64,000 bases of DNA. Origin: Undibacterium sp. CCC3.4 (lineage in GTDB: Bacteria; Pseudomonadota; Gammaproteobacteria; Burkholderiales; Burkholderiaceae_D). The DNA lies in NCBI RefSeq assembly GCF_034347425.1, contig NZ_CP133779.1:2480001-2544000 (forward strand), read 5' to 3'. Of this stretch, positions 10,861-18,715 are shown piece by piece. Both the position numbers and the translations under genes were made by a program. Each line of letters starts with the position of its first letter. Positions within the stretch are counted from its first letter, which is position 1. The notes below the pieces were generated by a model that was not told where the DNA came from, did no database searches, and worked only from the letters and a program-made list of their open reading frames with translations.

Positions 10861-11731
10861 ATGACGTCAGTTCAACTATCTGCTTATGCTGACTGGTTAT
10901 CAGATCTTAAAACACGAATTCGAACCGCGCAAACGCGTGCAGTCATAGCTGTTAATAAAGAACAAATACACCTTTACTGGCAAATTGGTAAAGATATTCT
11001 TGAGAAGCAGTCGCGGCAAGGATGGGGTGCTAAGGTGATTGATCAATTAGCGGCTGACCTAAATAAAGAATTTCCCGGCATTAAGGGTTTTTCCAGTCGA
11101 AATCTAAAATATATGAGGGCATTTGCAGAGGCATACTCTGATGAGCAATTTGTGCAGACAGTGTCTGCACAAATCAGTTGGTCGCATAATTGTGCTCTGC
11201 TTGACAAGCTTCAGCTAGGGAAGCGCAGATTTAATCCAAGCGGTTTGTCCGCTGCCACTGAGGCGCACTGCTGCGTTGCCTTTCGGTGTCAATAGTCGAC
11301 TATTGACACCGAAAGGCGCCTTGCATTGCATCCTCATTGGCAACGGACAATTCCACAGCGATTAAATCTGCGCTTCCCTAGACGACGACCGAGTATGGTA
11401 TGCAAAAGCTGCCATCACCCAAGGCTGGAGTTTGGCTATTCTTATTCATCAGATTGAGAGTCGAGCTATTGACCGTTTCGGCGCTGCCATTACAAATTTC
11501 AAAACGACACTACCATCTCCTCAATCAGAGTTAGCGCAGCAATTAATTAAAGACCCAATGATCTTTGATTTTCTGTCTTTAGGACCAAAAGCCAAGGAAC
11601 GAGACCTTGAAAATGGACTGATTGAACATTTAAAAGAATTTCTGCTGGAATTGGGCAAGGGATTCGCTTTCGTTGGACGGCGATACCACCTTGGGGTCGG
11701 CGGGCAAGATTATTATCGGATTTGCGCGTAA
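10861..11731 (+). pseudogene. DUF1016/YhcG-family nuclease gene, broken by a MITE and truncated
   Basis: The first part (10861 to about 11214) encodes the DUF1016 N-terminal domain: IHLYWQIGKDILEKQSRQGW, then GWGAKVIDQLAADLNKEFPG and FSSRNLKYMRAFAEAY. After a 163-bp insertion the same protein resumes as DDDRVWYAKAAITQGWSLAI and continues into the PDDEXK-like C-terminal domain (DPMIFDFLSL, ENGLIEHLKEFLLELGKGFA, FVGRRYHLGVGGQDYY). There it is cut off by a MITE-like repeat, just where family members continue. Removing the insertion with one CTAG copy restores DKLQLDDDRVW in frame. The family is a predicted PDDEXK nuclease of uncertain role, often in defence or mobile contexts. Confidence 0.82.
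11215..11381. mobile_element. 163-bp MITE with CTAG target duplication
   Basis: Perfect 18-base terminal inverted repeats GGAAGCGCAGATTTAATC and GATTAAATCTGCGCTTCC are flanked by CTAG on both sides (11215-11218 and 11378-11381). A perfect 38-base palindrome (11279-11316, centred on GTCGAC) occupies the middle. It encodes no transposase, so it must be mobilised in trans. A 4-bp CTAG duplication is typical of IS5-related transposases. Confidence 0.85.
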
Positions 11732-11981
11732 AACCCCGTCGTTCAGAGGCTGTCGCAAATGGGTATTGAGTCGGTATCGTTACCCTAACTGGTGGCCATG
11801 TCATTCCTGCGCGCTTTTGGCAGGAACCCAGCGGCGTTCGTGGTTAACTGAAAATGCCAGAAATTGTGGCATTTTCAGTATAAAAAACGACGCTGGGTTC
11901 CCGCCAAAAGCATGCGGGAATGACGAGGTATGCGGTGTTTCAGGTGTAAAAAACGTCCATCAGGCTTTTGCGACAGCCTCT
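11713..11981. repeat. Type A MITE-like repeat, copy A1
   Basis: Terminal inverted repeats AGAGGCTGTCGCAAA (11745) and TTTGCGACAGCCTCT (ending 11981) enclose two opposed sub-palindromes (TTTTGGCAGGAACCCAGC and GCTGGGTTCCCGCCAAAA) and a CTGAAAATGCCA/TGGCATTTTCAG hairpin. The left shoulder CGGATTTGCGCGTAAAACCC recurs at 28979 and 36728. Its insertion truncates the DUF1016 gene. Confidence 0.78.
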
Positions 11982-12002
11982 TCAGGGCGGGGATATAAGC
12001 GC

Positions 12003-12019
12003 GGACGGCGAAGCCGTCC
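12003..12019 (-). repeat. Left-end hairpin of the IS605-type element
   Basis: A perfect seven-base stem with GAA loop lies about 20 bases beyond the tnpA stop codon. In IS200/IS605 elements the Y1 transposase recognises such imperfect subterminal hairpins in single-stranded DNA. Confidence 0.6.
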
Positions 12020-12037
12020 TTACACCTGCCCTTGACT

Positions 12038-12457
12038 TTAATGCGGCGTCCGCTGCTGCTCAATGTACTTGCGAATAACTGCGATCGGAGCACCGCCGCA
12101 GCTTCCGGCAAAGTAGCTGGGCGACCACAAAGCGCCGCCCCATAGTCTCTTCTTGATGCTGGGATAATTCTTCTTCCTGATAAGTAGGCTCGATATTCCC
12201 TTGAGACTGTTCACCAGTTTCGACACGGCCACTTTGGGCGGATAGTTCACCAGCAAGTGTACGTGGTCATCCTCGCCGTCGAACTCTACCAGTTCCGCTT
12301 CGAAGTCAACGCAGACACTGGCGAATATCGGGCGCAGGTCGTCAAGAATCTCTTTTGTAAACACTCCGCGACGGTATTTTGTCACGAAGACCAGATGGAC
12401 ATGCATCATGAACATGCAATGCCTGCCAGTTCTAATATCGTTGTTTTCATCGATCAT
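12038..12457 (-). CDS. tnpA: IS200/IS605 Y1 transposase TnpA
   Basis: A 139-residue HUH/Y1 transposase that cuts and joins single-stranded DNA ends. The signature pieces are HLVFVTKYRRGVF near the N terminus, the HUH motif DDHVHLLVNYPP, and the C-terminal helix VIRKYIEQQ carrying the nucleophilic tyrosine. The frame is open to 12607, but ATG 12457 (MIDENNDIRTGRH) is chosen because homologues start shortly before HLVFVTKYR and because the longer form would overlap tnpB. It is divergent from tnpB with 21 bases between the starts. The protein appears intact. Confidence 0.9.
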   Translation of the reverse strand: MIDENNDIRTGRHCMFMMHVHLVFVTKYRRGVFTKEILDDLRPIFASVCVDFEAELVEFDGEDDHVHLLVNYPPKVAVSKLVNSLKGISSLLIRKKNYPSIKKRLWGGALWSPSYFAGSCGGAPIAVIRKYIEQQRTPH

Positions 12458-12478
12458 AGACCAGAGTATGATTGAATC

Positions 12479-13771
12479 ATGCAACGACTTCAAGCCTTTA
12501 AATTCGAATTGATGCCAAACGGCGAACAACAGCGCGACATGCGCCGTTTCGCCGGATCGTGTCGGTTCGTCTATAACAAGGCGCTGGCGATGCAAAAAGA
12601 AAATCACGAAGCAGGAAACAAGTTCATTGGCTATGTGCCAATGGCGGCTAATCTACCGATTTGGAAGCGGGAAGCTGGAACGGAATGGCTCAAAGAAACA
12701 CCATCCCAGGCACTGCAACATGCCTTGAAGGACTTGGAGAAAGCGTACAAGAATTTCTTCGCCAAACGCGCCGACTTTCCGCGCTTCAAACGAAAAGGCA
12801 GTGGCGACAGCTTCCGCTATCCTGAGCCGAAACAGATCAAGCTCGATCAGGACAATAGCCGCATTCTCTTGCCGAAACTCGGTTGGTTGCGCTATCGAAA
12901 CAGCCGGGACGTGCTGGGCGAGGTGCGCAACGCCACCGTGAGCCAGTCGGGCGGCAAGTGGTTCGTGTCGATTCAAACCGAGCGGGAAATTCTGCAACCT
13001 TTGCCGACAGCCACAAACGCCATCGGCATTGATGTTGGCATTGCCAGGTTCGCCACCATGAGCGACGAAAACTATATCGCGCCGCTCAATAGTTTCAAGA
13101 AGCATCAGCAGCGCGTGGCTCGTTACCAGCGCCGCATGAGCCGCAAGCTCAAATTCAGCAACAACTGGAAAAAGGCGAAAGCTAAAGTTCAAAAGATTCA
13201 CGCCGGCATCGCTCATGCCCGGAAAGACTTCCTGCACAAAACCACAACGACGATCAGCCAAAACCACGCGCTCGTCTGCATTGAGGATTTGCAGGTGCGG
13301 AACATGTCCAAGTCATCGAAGGGAAATAGCGAACAGCACGGCAAGATGGTGAAACAGAAGTCGGGCCTGAACCGCGCCATCCTCGACCAAGGCTGGGGCG
13401 AATTCAGGCGGCAGCTCGACTACAAGGTCGCGTGGAACGGCGGCATTCTGCTGGCCGTGCCGCCGCACCATACCAGTCAGACATGCCCGTGCTGTGGCCA
13501 TGTCTCGAAAGACAATCGGCAAACACAAGCGAAATTCTTGTGCGTCGATTGCGGTTACGAAAATCACGCCGATGTCGTTGGCGCGATCAATGTGTTAGAG
13601 CGGGGATACCGCTTGTTAGCCTGTGGAGAGATGGTGCAGTCAGGCCGCTCGAAGAAGCAGGAACCCACCGAAGCGACTCGCAAATCATCGCGCAGCGCCG
13701 TAGGAATCCCCGTCCTTTCGGGCGGGGAGGATGTCAAGAACGACTCCCGGACGTCAATGCAAAACGGTTGA
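12479..13771 (+). CDS. tnpB: TnpB RNA-guided nuclease (IS605 OrfB)
   Basis: A 430-residue TnpB, the transposon-encoded ancestor of Cas12. The RuvC-like site is complete: Asp in GIDVGIARFATMS, Glu in CIEDLQVRNMS, and Asp in YENHADVVGAINV. A four-Cys zinc finger (CPCCGH..CVDCGY) lies between the last two. The N terminus (KFELMPNGEQQRDMRRFAGS) and the region KRKGSGDSFRYP are typical. TnpB uses an RNA from the 3' end of its gene and the right end of the element to cut matching DNA and maintain the transposon. The frame runs past the element end (13738), so the last ten or so residues are encoded by flanking DNA. Confidence 0.92.
   Translation: MQRLQAFKFELMPNGEQQRDMRRFAGSCRFVYNKALAMQKENHEAGNKFIGYVPMAANLPIWKREAGTEWLKETPSQALQHALKDLEKAYKNFFAKRADFPRFKRKGSGDSFRYPEPKQIKLDQDNSRILLPKLGWLRYRNSRDVLGEVRNATVSQSGGKWFVSIQTEREILQPLPTATNAIGIDVGIARFATMSDENYIAPLNSFKKHQQRVARYQRRMSRKLKFSNNWKKAKAKVQKIHAGIAHARKDFLHKTTTTISQNHALVCIEDLQVRNMSKSSKGNSEQHGKMVKQKSGLNRAILDQGWGEFRRQLDYKVAWNGGILLAVPPHHTSQTCPCCGHVSKDNRQTQAKFLCVDCGYENHADVVGAINVLERGYRLLACGEMVQSGRSKKQEPTEATRKSSRSAVGIPVLSGGEDVKNDSRTSMQNG
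13560..13738 (+). ncRNA. Probable TnpB guide RNA (omega/reRNA) scaffold
   Basis: By analogy with characterised TnpB systems, the scaffold covers the 3' end of tnpB and the right-end hairpin (13708-13727) and finishes at the element boundary, with the adjacent DNA as guide. Here the guide would begin AACGACTCCCGGACGTCAAT. The 5' limit is a guess; only the hairpin and boundary are seen. Confidence 0.45.
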
Positions 13772-14850
13772 TGACATCGCGCCTGGTTGACTGGATCGGC
13801 CAACAAGCCGTTAAAAGAACCTTCACCAGCTTGGCCGATGAAGTGGGAATTGTCGAAGGAACGGTCAGACTCATATTCAAAGACTATGTTTCAGATCTGG
13901 AGCAGAAAGTTCGATTTGAAACGCCGCGATGGATGGGTATTGACGAAATTCAACTAACTCAGTACCGGTGCGTGATCACGAATGTCGAAAATAATACGGT
14001 CGTTGATTTGCTTCACAACCGCAATAAAGAAACCGTCGTCAAGTATCTCTCCCAATTGCAGGGTCGCGAAAAAATCCAATACGTTGCAATGGATATGTGG
14101 GTGCCGTACAAAGATGCTGTAAATCTGGTACTTCCAGAGTCGATCGTCGTCATTGATAAATTTTACGTTGTTCGAATGGCAAACGATGCAATGGAAAAAA
14201 TCAGAAAAAGTTTGCGTGAGTCGCTCACAACAAAACAGCGTCGGGGTTTAATGCACGATCGCTTTGTGCTATTGAAGCGAGAATCGGATCTGACCGACCA
14301 AGAAGCGATGAAGCTCTCCGGTTGGGCGGAGAATTACCCTGAACTTGGTCTTGCATATCGATTAAAGGAAGATTTCTTTAAGATATACGATTCACAATCG
14401 AAGGAAGAGGCACTGGCGCGCTACGCAGCCTGGGAAATATCCGTTACCGAAGAAGTTAGAGACGCCTTCTCTGACTTAATCAAAGCGTGGCGTAACTGGC
14501 AGCCGCACATCTTGGCCTATTTCGATCATCGAATTACAAACGCACACACCGAAAGTGTCAATTCACTTATGCGCGTGATGGTTCGACTCGGCCGCGGATA
14601 TTCATTTGAAGCGTTGCGCGCTAAATTGCTATTCTCCGAAGGTGCACACAAGAAAAGTCAAAAGCGTCCAGCATTTGAGCGCCGTGCGCCAGTATCGCGT
14701 CCCAGTCTGGGACGGCACATGGTCGGTTTCACGAGTTTAGTGAGTGCGAATAATGACCAGAACCTGACTGATAATGAATCTGAAGAGTCAATAAACTATG
14801 GCGTTGATATTGCTATGTTGACCAGAATGATTGAGGATGGGGAGATCTGA
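13739..14850 (+). pseudogene. ISL3-family transposase, 5'-truncated
   Basis: The reading frame encodes the helix-turn-helix and catalytic part of an ISL3 transposase: TFTSLADEVGIVEGTVRLIF, RWMGIDEIQL, VAMDMWVPYKDAV, PESIVVIDKFYVVRMANDAM, and ITNAHTESVNSLMRVMVRLG near the C terminus. About the first hundred residues, with the usual N-terminal zinc finger, are missing. The preserved part begins exactly at the right boundary of the IS605-type element, and the missing 5' part is not on the other side of that element, so a deletion accompanied or followed the insertion. No start codon is in a credible position. The stretch 14851-14999 probably holds the rest of this element; no clear end was found. 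Confidence 0.85.
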
Positions 14851-14999
14851 TTTTGATTTTGTGCAATGCATCAGTAAAAACCATCTGACAGCAGACGGCA
14901 CAAAACAGTCACTGGCCGTCGTTCTCAATTTTAAGAAAAGTCGGCCAAATCCCATTGACCCCAAATCAGTAAACTCACCATTGTAGCCTTCATCAAAAA

Positions 15000-15385
15000 T
15001 CTGACTAGGGTTTGAAACCCCGGCCTTCAGAGGCTGTCGCAAAAGCCTGATGGACGTTTTTTACACCTGAAACACCGCATACCGCGTCTTTCCTGCATGC
15101 CACAGCCTCGTCATTCCCGCATGCTTTTGGCGGGAACCCAGCGTCGTTTTTTACACTGAAAATGCCACAATTTCTGGCATTTTCAGTTAACCACGAACGC
15201 CGCTGGGTTCCTGCCAAAAGCGCGCAGGAATGACGTGGCCACCAGTTAGGGTAATGATACCGACTCAATACCCTTTTGCGACAGCCTCTTTTGGCCGGTG
15301 AGCGACGAAGGAGCGACCCGATGGGAGGGGATGCAAACCCCTTCCAGAGGCTTTTCCATCGTCGCTTGCGACGATCCATTTAGTT
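15000..15385. repeat. Type A MITE-like repeat, copy A2 with extended right arm
   Basis: The left shoulder ATCAAAAATCTGACTAGGGT and TTTGAAACCCCGGCC precede terminal repeat AGAGGCTGTCGCAAA (15029). The mirrored end TTTGCGACAGCCTCT ends at 15289. A further arm (GCCGGTGAGCGACGAAGGAG, ATGGGAGGGGATGCAAACCC, CCATCGTCGCTTGCGACGAT) runs to 15385. The whole unit recurs in the same orientation at 56872-57317. Confidence 0.78.
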
Positions 15386-15386
15386 G

Positions 15387-15569
15387 TTGAAATCCATCAC
15401 TATTTTGGTATCACTGCTTGTCTCGGTTTCTTTCGCTTAGGCGCAGACGCAGTGTCGGACCGATGTCACCGGTACCGTCCACTGCAACGACAATGAAGGG
15501 AATATGACCACTGGAAGCAAAGATGCCACTGGTACCGTTCACTGGTCTGCTGCCGGCTTGCCCATATGA
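15387..15569 (+). pseudogene. Decayed small secreted protein with a repeated TGTVH motif
   Basis: One frame reads a lipid-free signal peptide (KSITILVSLLVSVSFA), an in-frame TAG exactly at the expected cleavage point, then AQTQCRTDVTGTVHCNDNEG, NMTTGSKDATGTVHW and SAAGLPI before a stop. The mature part holds two copies of D(V/A)TGTVH(C/W), encoded by a visible direct DNA repeat. The frame starts with TTG directly after repeat A2, so the native start may have been replaced by the repeat. No named family was recognised. The coordinates give the recognisable extent. Confidence 0.5.
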
Positions 15570-15691
15570 AGGTGACGACGTAATTTGCAAAAATGCATGG
15601 AAAATGTATTGCTGATTAGACCCATTTTGGTGTGCTCAAAAGAAACACCCACACACATACCATCTTCAGCTTGTATTTGCGCTTGACCGAA

Positions 15692-15709
15692 TGTAATCAT
15701 TCGATTACA
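15692..15709. promoter_or_regulatory. Probable operator of the higBA-like locus
   Basis: A perfect inverted repeat TGTAATC-ATTC-GATTACA ends eight bases before the start codon of the toxin remnant. Antitoxins of this family repress their own promoter through such palindromes, so this is the likely binding site of the downstream antitoxin. Confidence 0.6.
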
Positions 15710-15717
15710 GTTCAAAC

Positions 15718-15804
15718 ATGACCTACACTGTAAAACGCCTCGAATAATTCTCCGACTGGCTCAAGGGCCTAAAGGATGGACTGGCAAAGTCTTTGGAGGA
15801 TTGA
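15718..15804 (+). pseudogene. HigB/RelE-like toxin with large internal deletion
   Basis: The frame reads MTYTVKRLE-stop-FSDWLKGLKDGL and then directly AKSLED-stop. The first part matches the N terminus and the last six residues the C terminus of 'addiction module killer' toxins of about 100 residues. The central 70 or so residues, which hold the catalytic core, are gone, and codon 10 is TAA. It sits directly before the antitoxin gene, whose ribosome-binding site (GGAGG) overlaps the remnant's last codons. Confidence 0.65.
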
Positions 15805-15807
15805 ACC

Positions 15808-16113
15808 ATGACCAAGAAAATCAAAATTTCCGAACTCCCCGAGTTCGATGCAGCCGAGTATCTGAACAGTGAAGAAGATGTCGCGGCGTACCTCACTACC
15901 GTTCTTGAAGAGAACGACCCAGCACTACTGGCGGCCGCGCTCGGCGATATTGCCCGCTCGCGGGGTATGACGCAGGTTGCGAAGGATTCCGGTATCACTC
16001 GGGAAGCCCTGTACAAAGCCCTTCGGCCAGGCAGTGAACCGCGTTTCGATACAGTCAGCCGTGTCTGTGCGGCGCTCGGCGTGCGTTTGGTGGCACAAGC
16101 TATACATGCCTGA
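15808..16113 (+). CDS. HigA-like antitoxin (addiction module antidote), orphaned
   Basis: A 101-residue DNA-binding antitoxin, intact. The N-terminal part (KISELPEFDAAEYLNSEEDV) and the helix-turn-helix GMTQVAKDSGITREALYKAL followed by FDTVSRVCAALGVRLV are typical of the family that pairs with RelE/HigB-like toxins. Its toxin gene is reduced to a remnant just upstream, so the protein can no longer serve as antidote to its own partner. It may persist as a repressor or by chance, or neutralise related toxins elsewhere (inference). Confidence 0.85.
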   Translation: MTKKIKISELPEFDAAEYLNSEEDVAAYLTTVLEENDPALLAAALGDIARSRGMTQVAKDSGITREALYKALRPGSEPRFDTVSRVCAALGVRLVAQAIHA

Positions 16114-16275
16114 TGATGGACGATAACGACTCGCGCCATTTGCAATTAATTCGAGCACGCCGTCATGAAATGTCGCCTTGCACGAGCATCGCATCGTCGG
16201 CTATGCCGATTTACAAGACGACGGTTACATCGACCATTTCTTTGTTTTCGGCGAGCATGCGCGCACCGGCATCAC
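16112..16275 (+). pseudogene. GNAT N-acetyltransferase fragment
   Basis: An ATG overlapping the antitoxin stop opens a frame reading MMDDNDSRHLQLIRARRHE. After a frame change near 16166 another frame reads NVALHEHRIVGYADLQDDGY and IDHFFVFGEHARTGI before a stop. The second segment resembles the central strands and acetyl-CoA-binding start of GNAT enzymes. The protein is frameshifted and cut short. The stretch 16276-16426 holds nothing further that I recognise. Confidence 0.45.
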
Positions 16276-16426
16276 GGCTTCGAGCTGATTGAACAGCGCC
16301 AAGCAAGGTGCGGCGGCGTCGTTTTGCCGAATGCCTTGATGCGCAAATGTTTAGCGCCGGTCGCTGTCGACTATTGCTGAAATAAAAAAATTTCCTCGCC
16401 ACTGATCCGCTCAGCGCAGCGAGCGG

Positions 16427-17104
16427 CTACATCGGCATTTTCTTCGCACTGCGGCGCACGGTCGGCACAAAATCAAACGCCATACGCAGCGGTGTGTTGC
16501 TGCTGCCGAGCGTAAGGACCTGACTCAGCGGCGGCTTGATACTGCCCATATTCGGGTGCCACGCTTCAATCTTATATTGCGCGTCCGGCAGATGATCGAG
16601 CGTTACGGCACCACTTTCATCTGACTTGGCAAAATACGGCGTTTCCAGCACCAAAACATAGGCGCGCATCCAATTGTGCAGCAGGCAATACACCACCACC
16701 AAACCTGGCCGGTCGAATAAAATCGGCGGTGGCGTCACGCCACGCTCGTAGGTTTTGATTTCAAATTCCTTGGTCGGTGAAAACGATTTGACATGATGTT
16801 CCATCTTGTCATAGTTGGGAAACGTCACCTGCGTTCCCACTCGCACCGCCGTCACATATGGCGCAAACTGCATGTCACTCTGGCTGATCACCGCCGCTGC
16901 GGTTTTTACCGTTGCCGGCAGCGGACCATGCAGTGGCGTGGCCGATACCACCACATCGCTCATCGGCATACCGTTTTTATCGACCACATTGACCGTCAAA
17001 CCAGCCGCCGTGGCCGCACCCGCAGCGCACAGCGCCAGACTCAGCAAGGCGGCATGCGCCAAGTAGTTACGGATAGAAAAAAATTGCATGGTGGCGCGCC
17101 TCAT
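16427..17104 (-). CDS. Exported cupredoxin-like ('methylamine utilization') protein
   Basis: A 225-residue protein with a signal peptide ending near AGAATAAG. A plastocyanin-like fold is suggested by the late copper-ligand cluster YCLLHNWM (Cys-x2-His-x2-Met) and the earlier histidines in KMEHHVKSFSP. An SP-type beta domain (LTVNVVDKNGMPMSDVVVSA) sits at the N terminus. It is annotated in many betaproteobacteria as a methylamine utilization protein although no methylamine dehydrogenase is nearby. The ATG at 17104 overlaps the upstream haemoglobin stop codon as ATGA, indicating translational coupling. A role in periplasmic electron transfer is plausible but unproven. Confidence 0.78.
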   Translation of the reverse strand: MRRATMQFFSIRNYLAHAALLSLALCAAGAATAAGLTVNVVDKNGMPMSDVVVSATPLHGPLPATVKTAAAVISQSDMQFAPYVTAVRVGTQVTFPNYDKMEHHVKSFSPTKEFEIKTYERGVTPPPILFDRPGLVVVYCLLHNWMRAYVLVLETPYFAKSDESGAVTLDHLPDAQYKIEAWHPNMGSIKPPLSQVLTLGSSNTPLRMAFDFVPTVRRSAKKMPM

Positions 17105-17547
17105 TTGCTGACTATCACACGTTGCATCGGTGCTAGTTTGGCGAGCAATTTATTTTGATTGGCGGAAGTAATGTCATGTTTATCCATTGCCGTTTGCAAA
17201 TCTTCAGCCAGCGCATTGAATTGCGCATTGCTGATTTTCATCTCGCTATGGGTGTCGCTCATATTCTTGCCGCTGTAATGACAAGGGCCGCCGCTGAGTT
17301 CACAGAATTGTTCGGTCAACATCAAACCGAGACGCTCCATATCGGCATCGACAAAGGCGGCGCTGATGCGCGGATCGGCTACCAGCAGCGGTAAAAAATC
17401 ATGAATGATGGCGGCAATGCCAGCGCGCTCGCCCAGACCGCGGTATAAGGGCGCAGTGGCATCGTTGTCGGCATACGCCGGTGCTTGACTCAACATCATG
17501 GCTGCACTGCAAGCCAATAACACGCTGGCTTTAAAAAAATTTTTCAT
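17101..17547 (-). CDS. Exported group 1 truncated haemoglobin
   Basis: A 148-residue protein with a signal peptide (MKNFFKASVLLACSAAMMLS, cleavage near AYA-DN) and a truncated-haemoglobin domain: LYRGLGERAGIAAIIHDFLP, DPRISAAFVDAD, LTEQFCELSGGPCHYSGKNM, then the probable haem-ligating His in MSDTHSEMKIS. Most group 1 truncated haemoglobins are cytosolic, so export is notable. The ATG at 17547 is chosen because the longer frame adds residues before the signal peptide. It lies between the DUF3034 and cupredoxin-like genes, which suggests one redox-related unit in the periplasm. Confidence 0.85.
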   Translation of the reverse strand: MKNFFKASVLLACSAAMMLSQAPAYADNDATAPLYRGLGERAGIAAIIHDFLPLLVADPRISAAFVDADMERLGLMLTEQFCELSGGPCHYSGKNMSDTHSEMKISNAQFNALAEDLQTAMDKHDITSANQNKLLAKLAPMQRVIVSK

Positions 17548-17584
17548 CGGATTACTTTCAAAAAAAGAGGAAACAGCAGGGCGC

Positions 17585-18496
17585 TCAGAAGCCGGCTTGT
17601 AACGACAAATAGGCACCGCGTTGGTTTTTTGGATTGAATATCGTCACATCGCCGAGCTGGGCATAGGCCAGCGTTACCGACAGGTTTTTGCTCGGAAACC
17701 AGGCGACGAACACATCTTGGTAATCCTTCTCATGATCGACACTGAGATTGCGCGGCTTCATGCGGTACTCCATCCCGACTACCAACTTGCGGTTGATCAA
17801 ATAGGCGAGTGATACTTCCGGCAAGGCTTGATAATGATCATGCACATCGCCGCCGAAACCGAGCAAGCCCATCTGATTCGCCTTACTCATGCGTACCGTT
17901 GCATTGAGCAGCAAACTCTGATCGAGCAAAATCTTGGTCGCCGCCACGTAGTAATCGACCCCATGATCATCCTTGGCACCGAGCTGCTTGACATTATTTA
18001 CACCAAGCGCCGCCAGCCCGGCGACGGCATGGTCGCGTTTGTACAGTGCACCAACGGCAATCTGCGGCAGCCAACTGTCTTGCGCATACACGGCATCGCC
18101 GGCCAGCTTGAGCTTGATGCCGACGATATCCTGTCTTAACTTGAGCGCATTGAGCGGTGCCATACTGCCGCTGAACTCTTGACTCGCCAAGGACACTTCC
18201 ACGCGGTCGGCCACCCCGATTGCCACCCCATAGGCATTGAGGGTGTAATCCTGCGTTGCCAAGCGTGTGACAAACCCATTGGCACCGTAACTATCACGGC
18301 TGCCATAACCGCTGATCAGCGCCCATGGCGTGATACCACCGCCGCCAGCCCCTTCCACGCTGCTCACGCCACCGGTGGCGCTGAGCTTGCCCATATCGGG
18401 CGCGGCCAGGGTATCGGCCATGGCAGCCGGTGCCACCAGCGCAGCCAAGCTGGCCGTCAACAGTGCGGCGCAGTGAAACGATCGTATGGTTGGCAT
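17585..18496 (-). CDS. DUF3034 family protein, probable outer-membrane beta-barrel
   Basis: A 303-residue protein with a signal peptide (ALLTASLAALVAPAAMA) and alternating amphipathic strands ending in the C-terminal aromatic GAYLSLQAGF, as in outer-membrane barrels. The N-terminal mature region KLSATGGVSSVEGAGGGGIT and the PWALISGYG segment are the recognised start of DUF3034. It is the first gene of a three-gene minus-strand unit with the truncated haemoglobin and cupredoxin-like genes. The function is unknown. Confidence 0.8.
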   Translation of the reverse strand: MPTIRSFHCAALLTASLAALVAPAAMADTLAAPDMGKLSATGGVSSVEGAGGGGITPWALISGYGSRDSYGANGFVTRLATQDYTLNAYGVAIGVADRVEVSLASQEFSGSMAPLNALKLRQDIVGIKLKLAGDAVYAQDSWLPQIAVGALYKRDHAVAGLAALGVNNVKQLGAKDDHGVDYYVAATKILLDQSLLLNATVRMSKANQMGLLGFGGDVHDHYQALPEVSLAYLINRKLVVGMEYRMKPRNLSVDHEKDYQDVFVAWFPSKNLSVTLAYAQLGDVTIFNPKNQRGAYLSLQAGF

Positions 18497-18603
18497 AAAT
18501 TTTTCCTTGTTAAGGCGGTGTTGAGCCTGCTGTAGGCGATAGAAAACGAAAGATTTATATGCTTGTACGCAAGGAATCCACGATCGGATTCACGAAAATA
18601 CAA

Positions 18604-18624
18604 AAAAGAAAGTAAATTTCTTTT
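18604..18624. promoter_or_regulatory. AT-rich inverted repeat between divergent units
   Basis: An eight-base stem AAAAGAAA/TTTCTTTT with loop GTAAA lies in the gap between the DUF3034 unit and the sigma-factor gene. It could be a regulator site controlling both directions. The rest of 18497-18715 shows no clear motif. Confidence 0.3.
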
Positions 18625-18715
18625 CTGTTTGATTCATGGCACAAGCGCCCCGAAATCACGCCGAAAGCGCGCTACAATTTGCCCATATACAACCACACTC
18701 TGTACGGAGCCGCCT

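Larger units (their letters stand above)
11990..13738. mobile_element. IS200/IS605-family element with tnpA and tnpB
   Basis: Divergent tnpA (minus) and tnpB (plus) lie between subterminal hairpins. The left one is GGACGGC-GAA-GCCGTCC (12003-12019). The right one is CCCCGTCC-TTTC-GGGCGGGG (13708-13727), followed by AGGATGTCAAG, a form common at IS605-type right ends. There are no inverted terminal repeats, as expected. The exact ends are approximate. The left neighbour is repeat A1 and the right neighbour is a truncated ISL3-type transposase gene. Confidence 0.85.

Noticed and set aside
16165..16380. 71-residue plus-strand ORF after the antitoxin
   Set aside because: Its frame has no domain. 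The adjacent frame carries the GNAT-like segment, so this ORF is a by-product of the frameshift.
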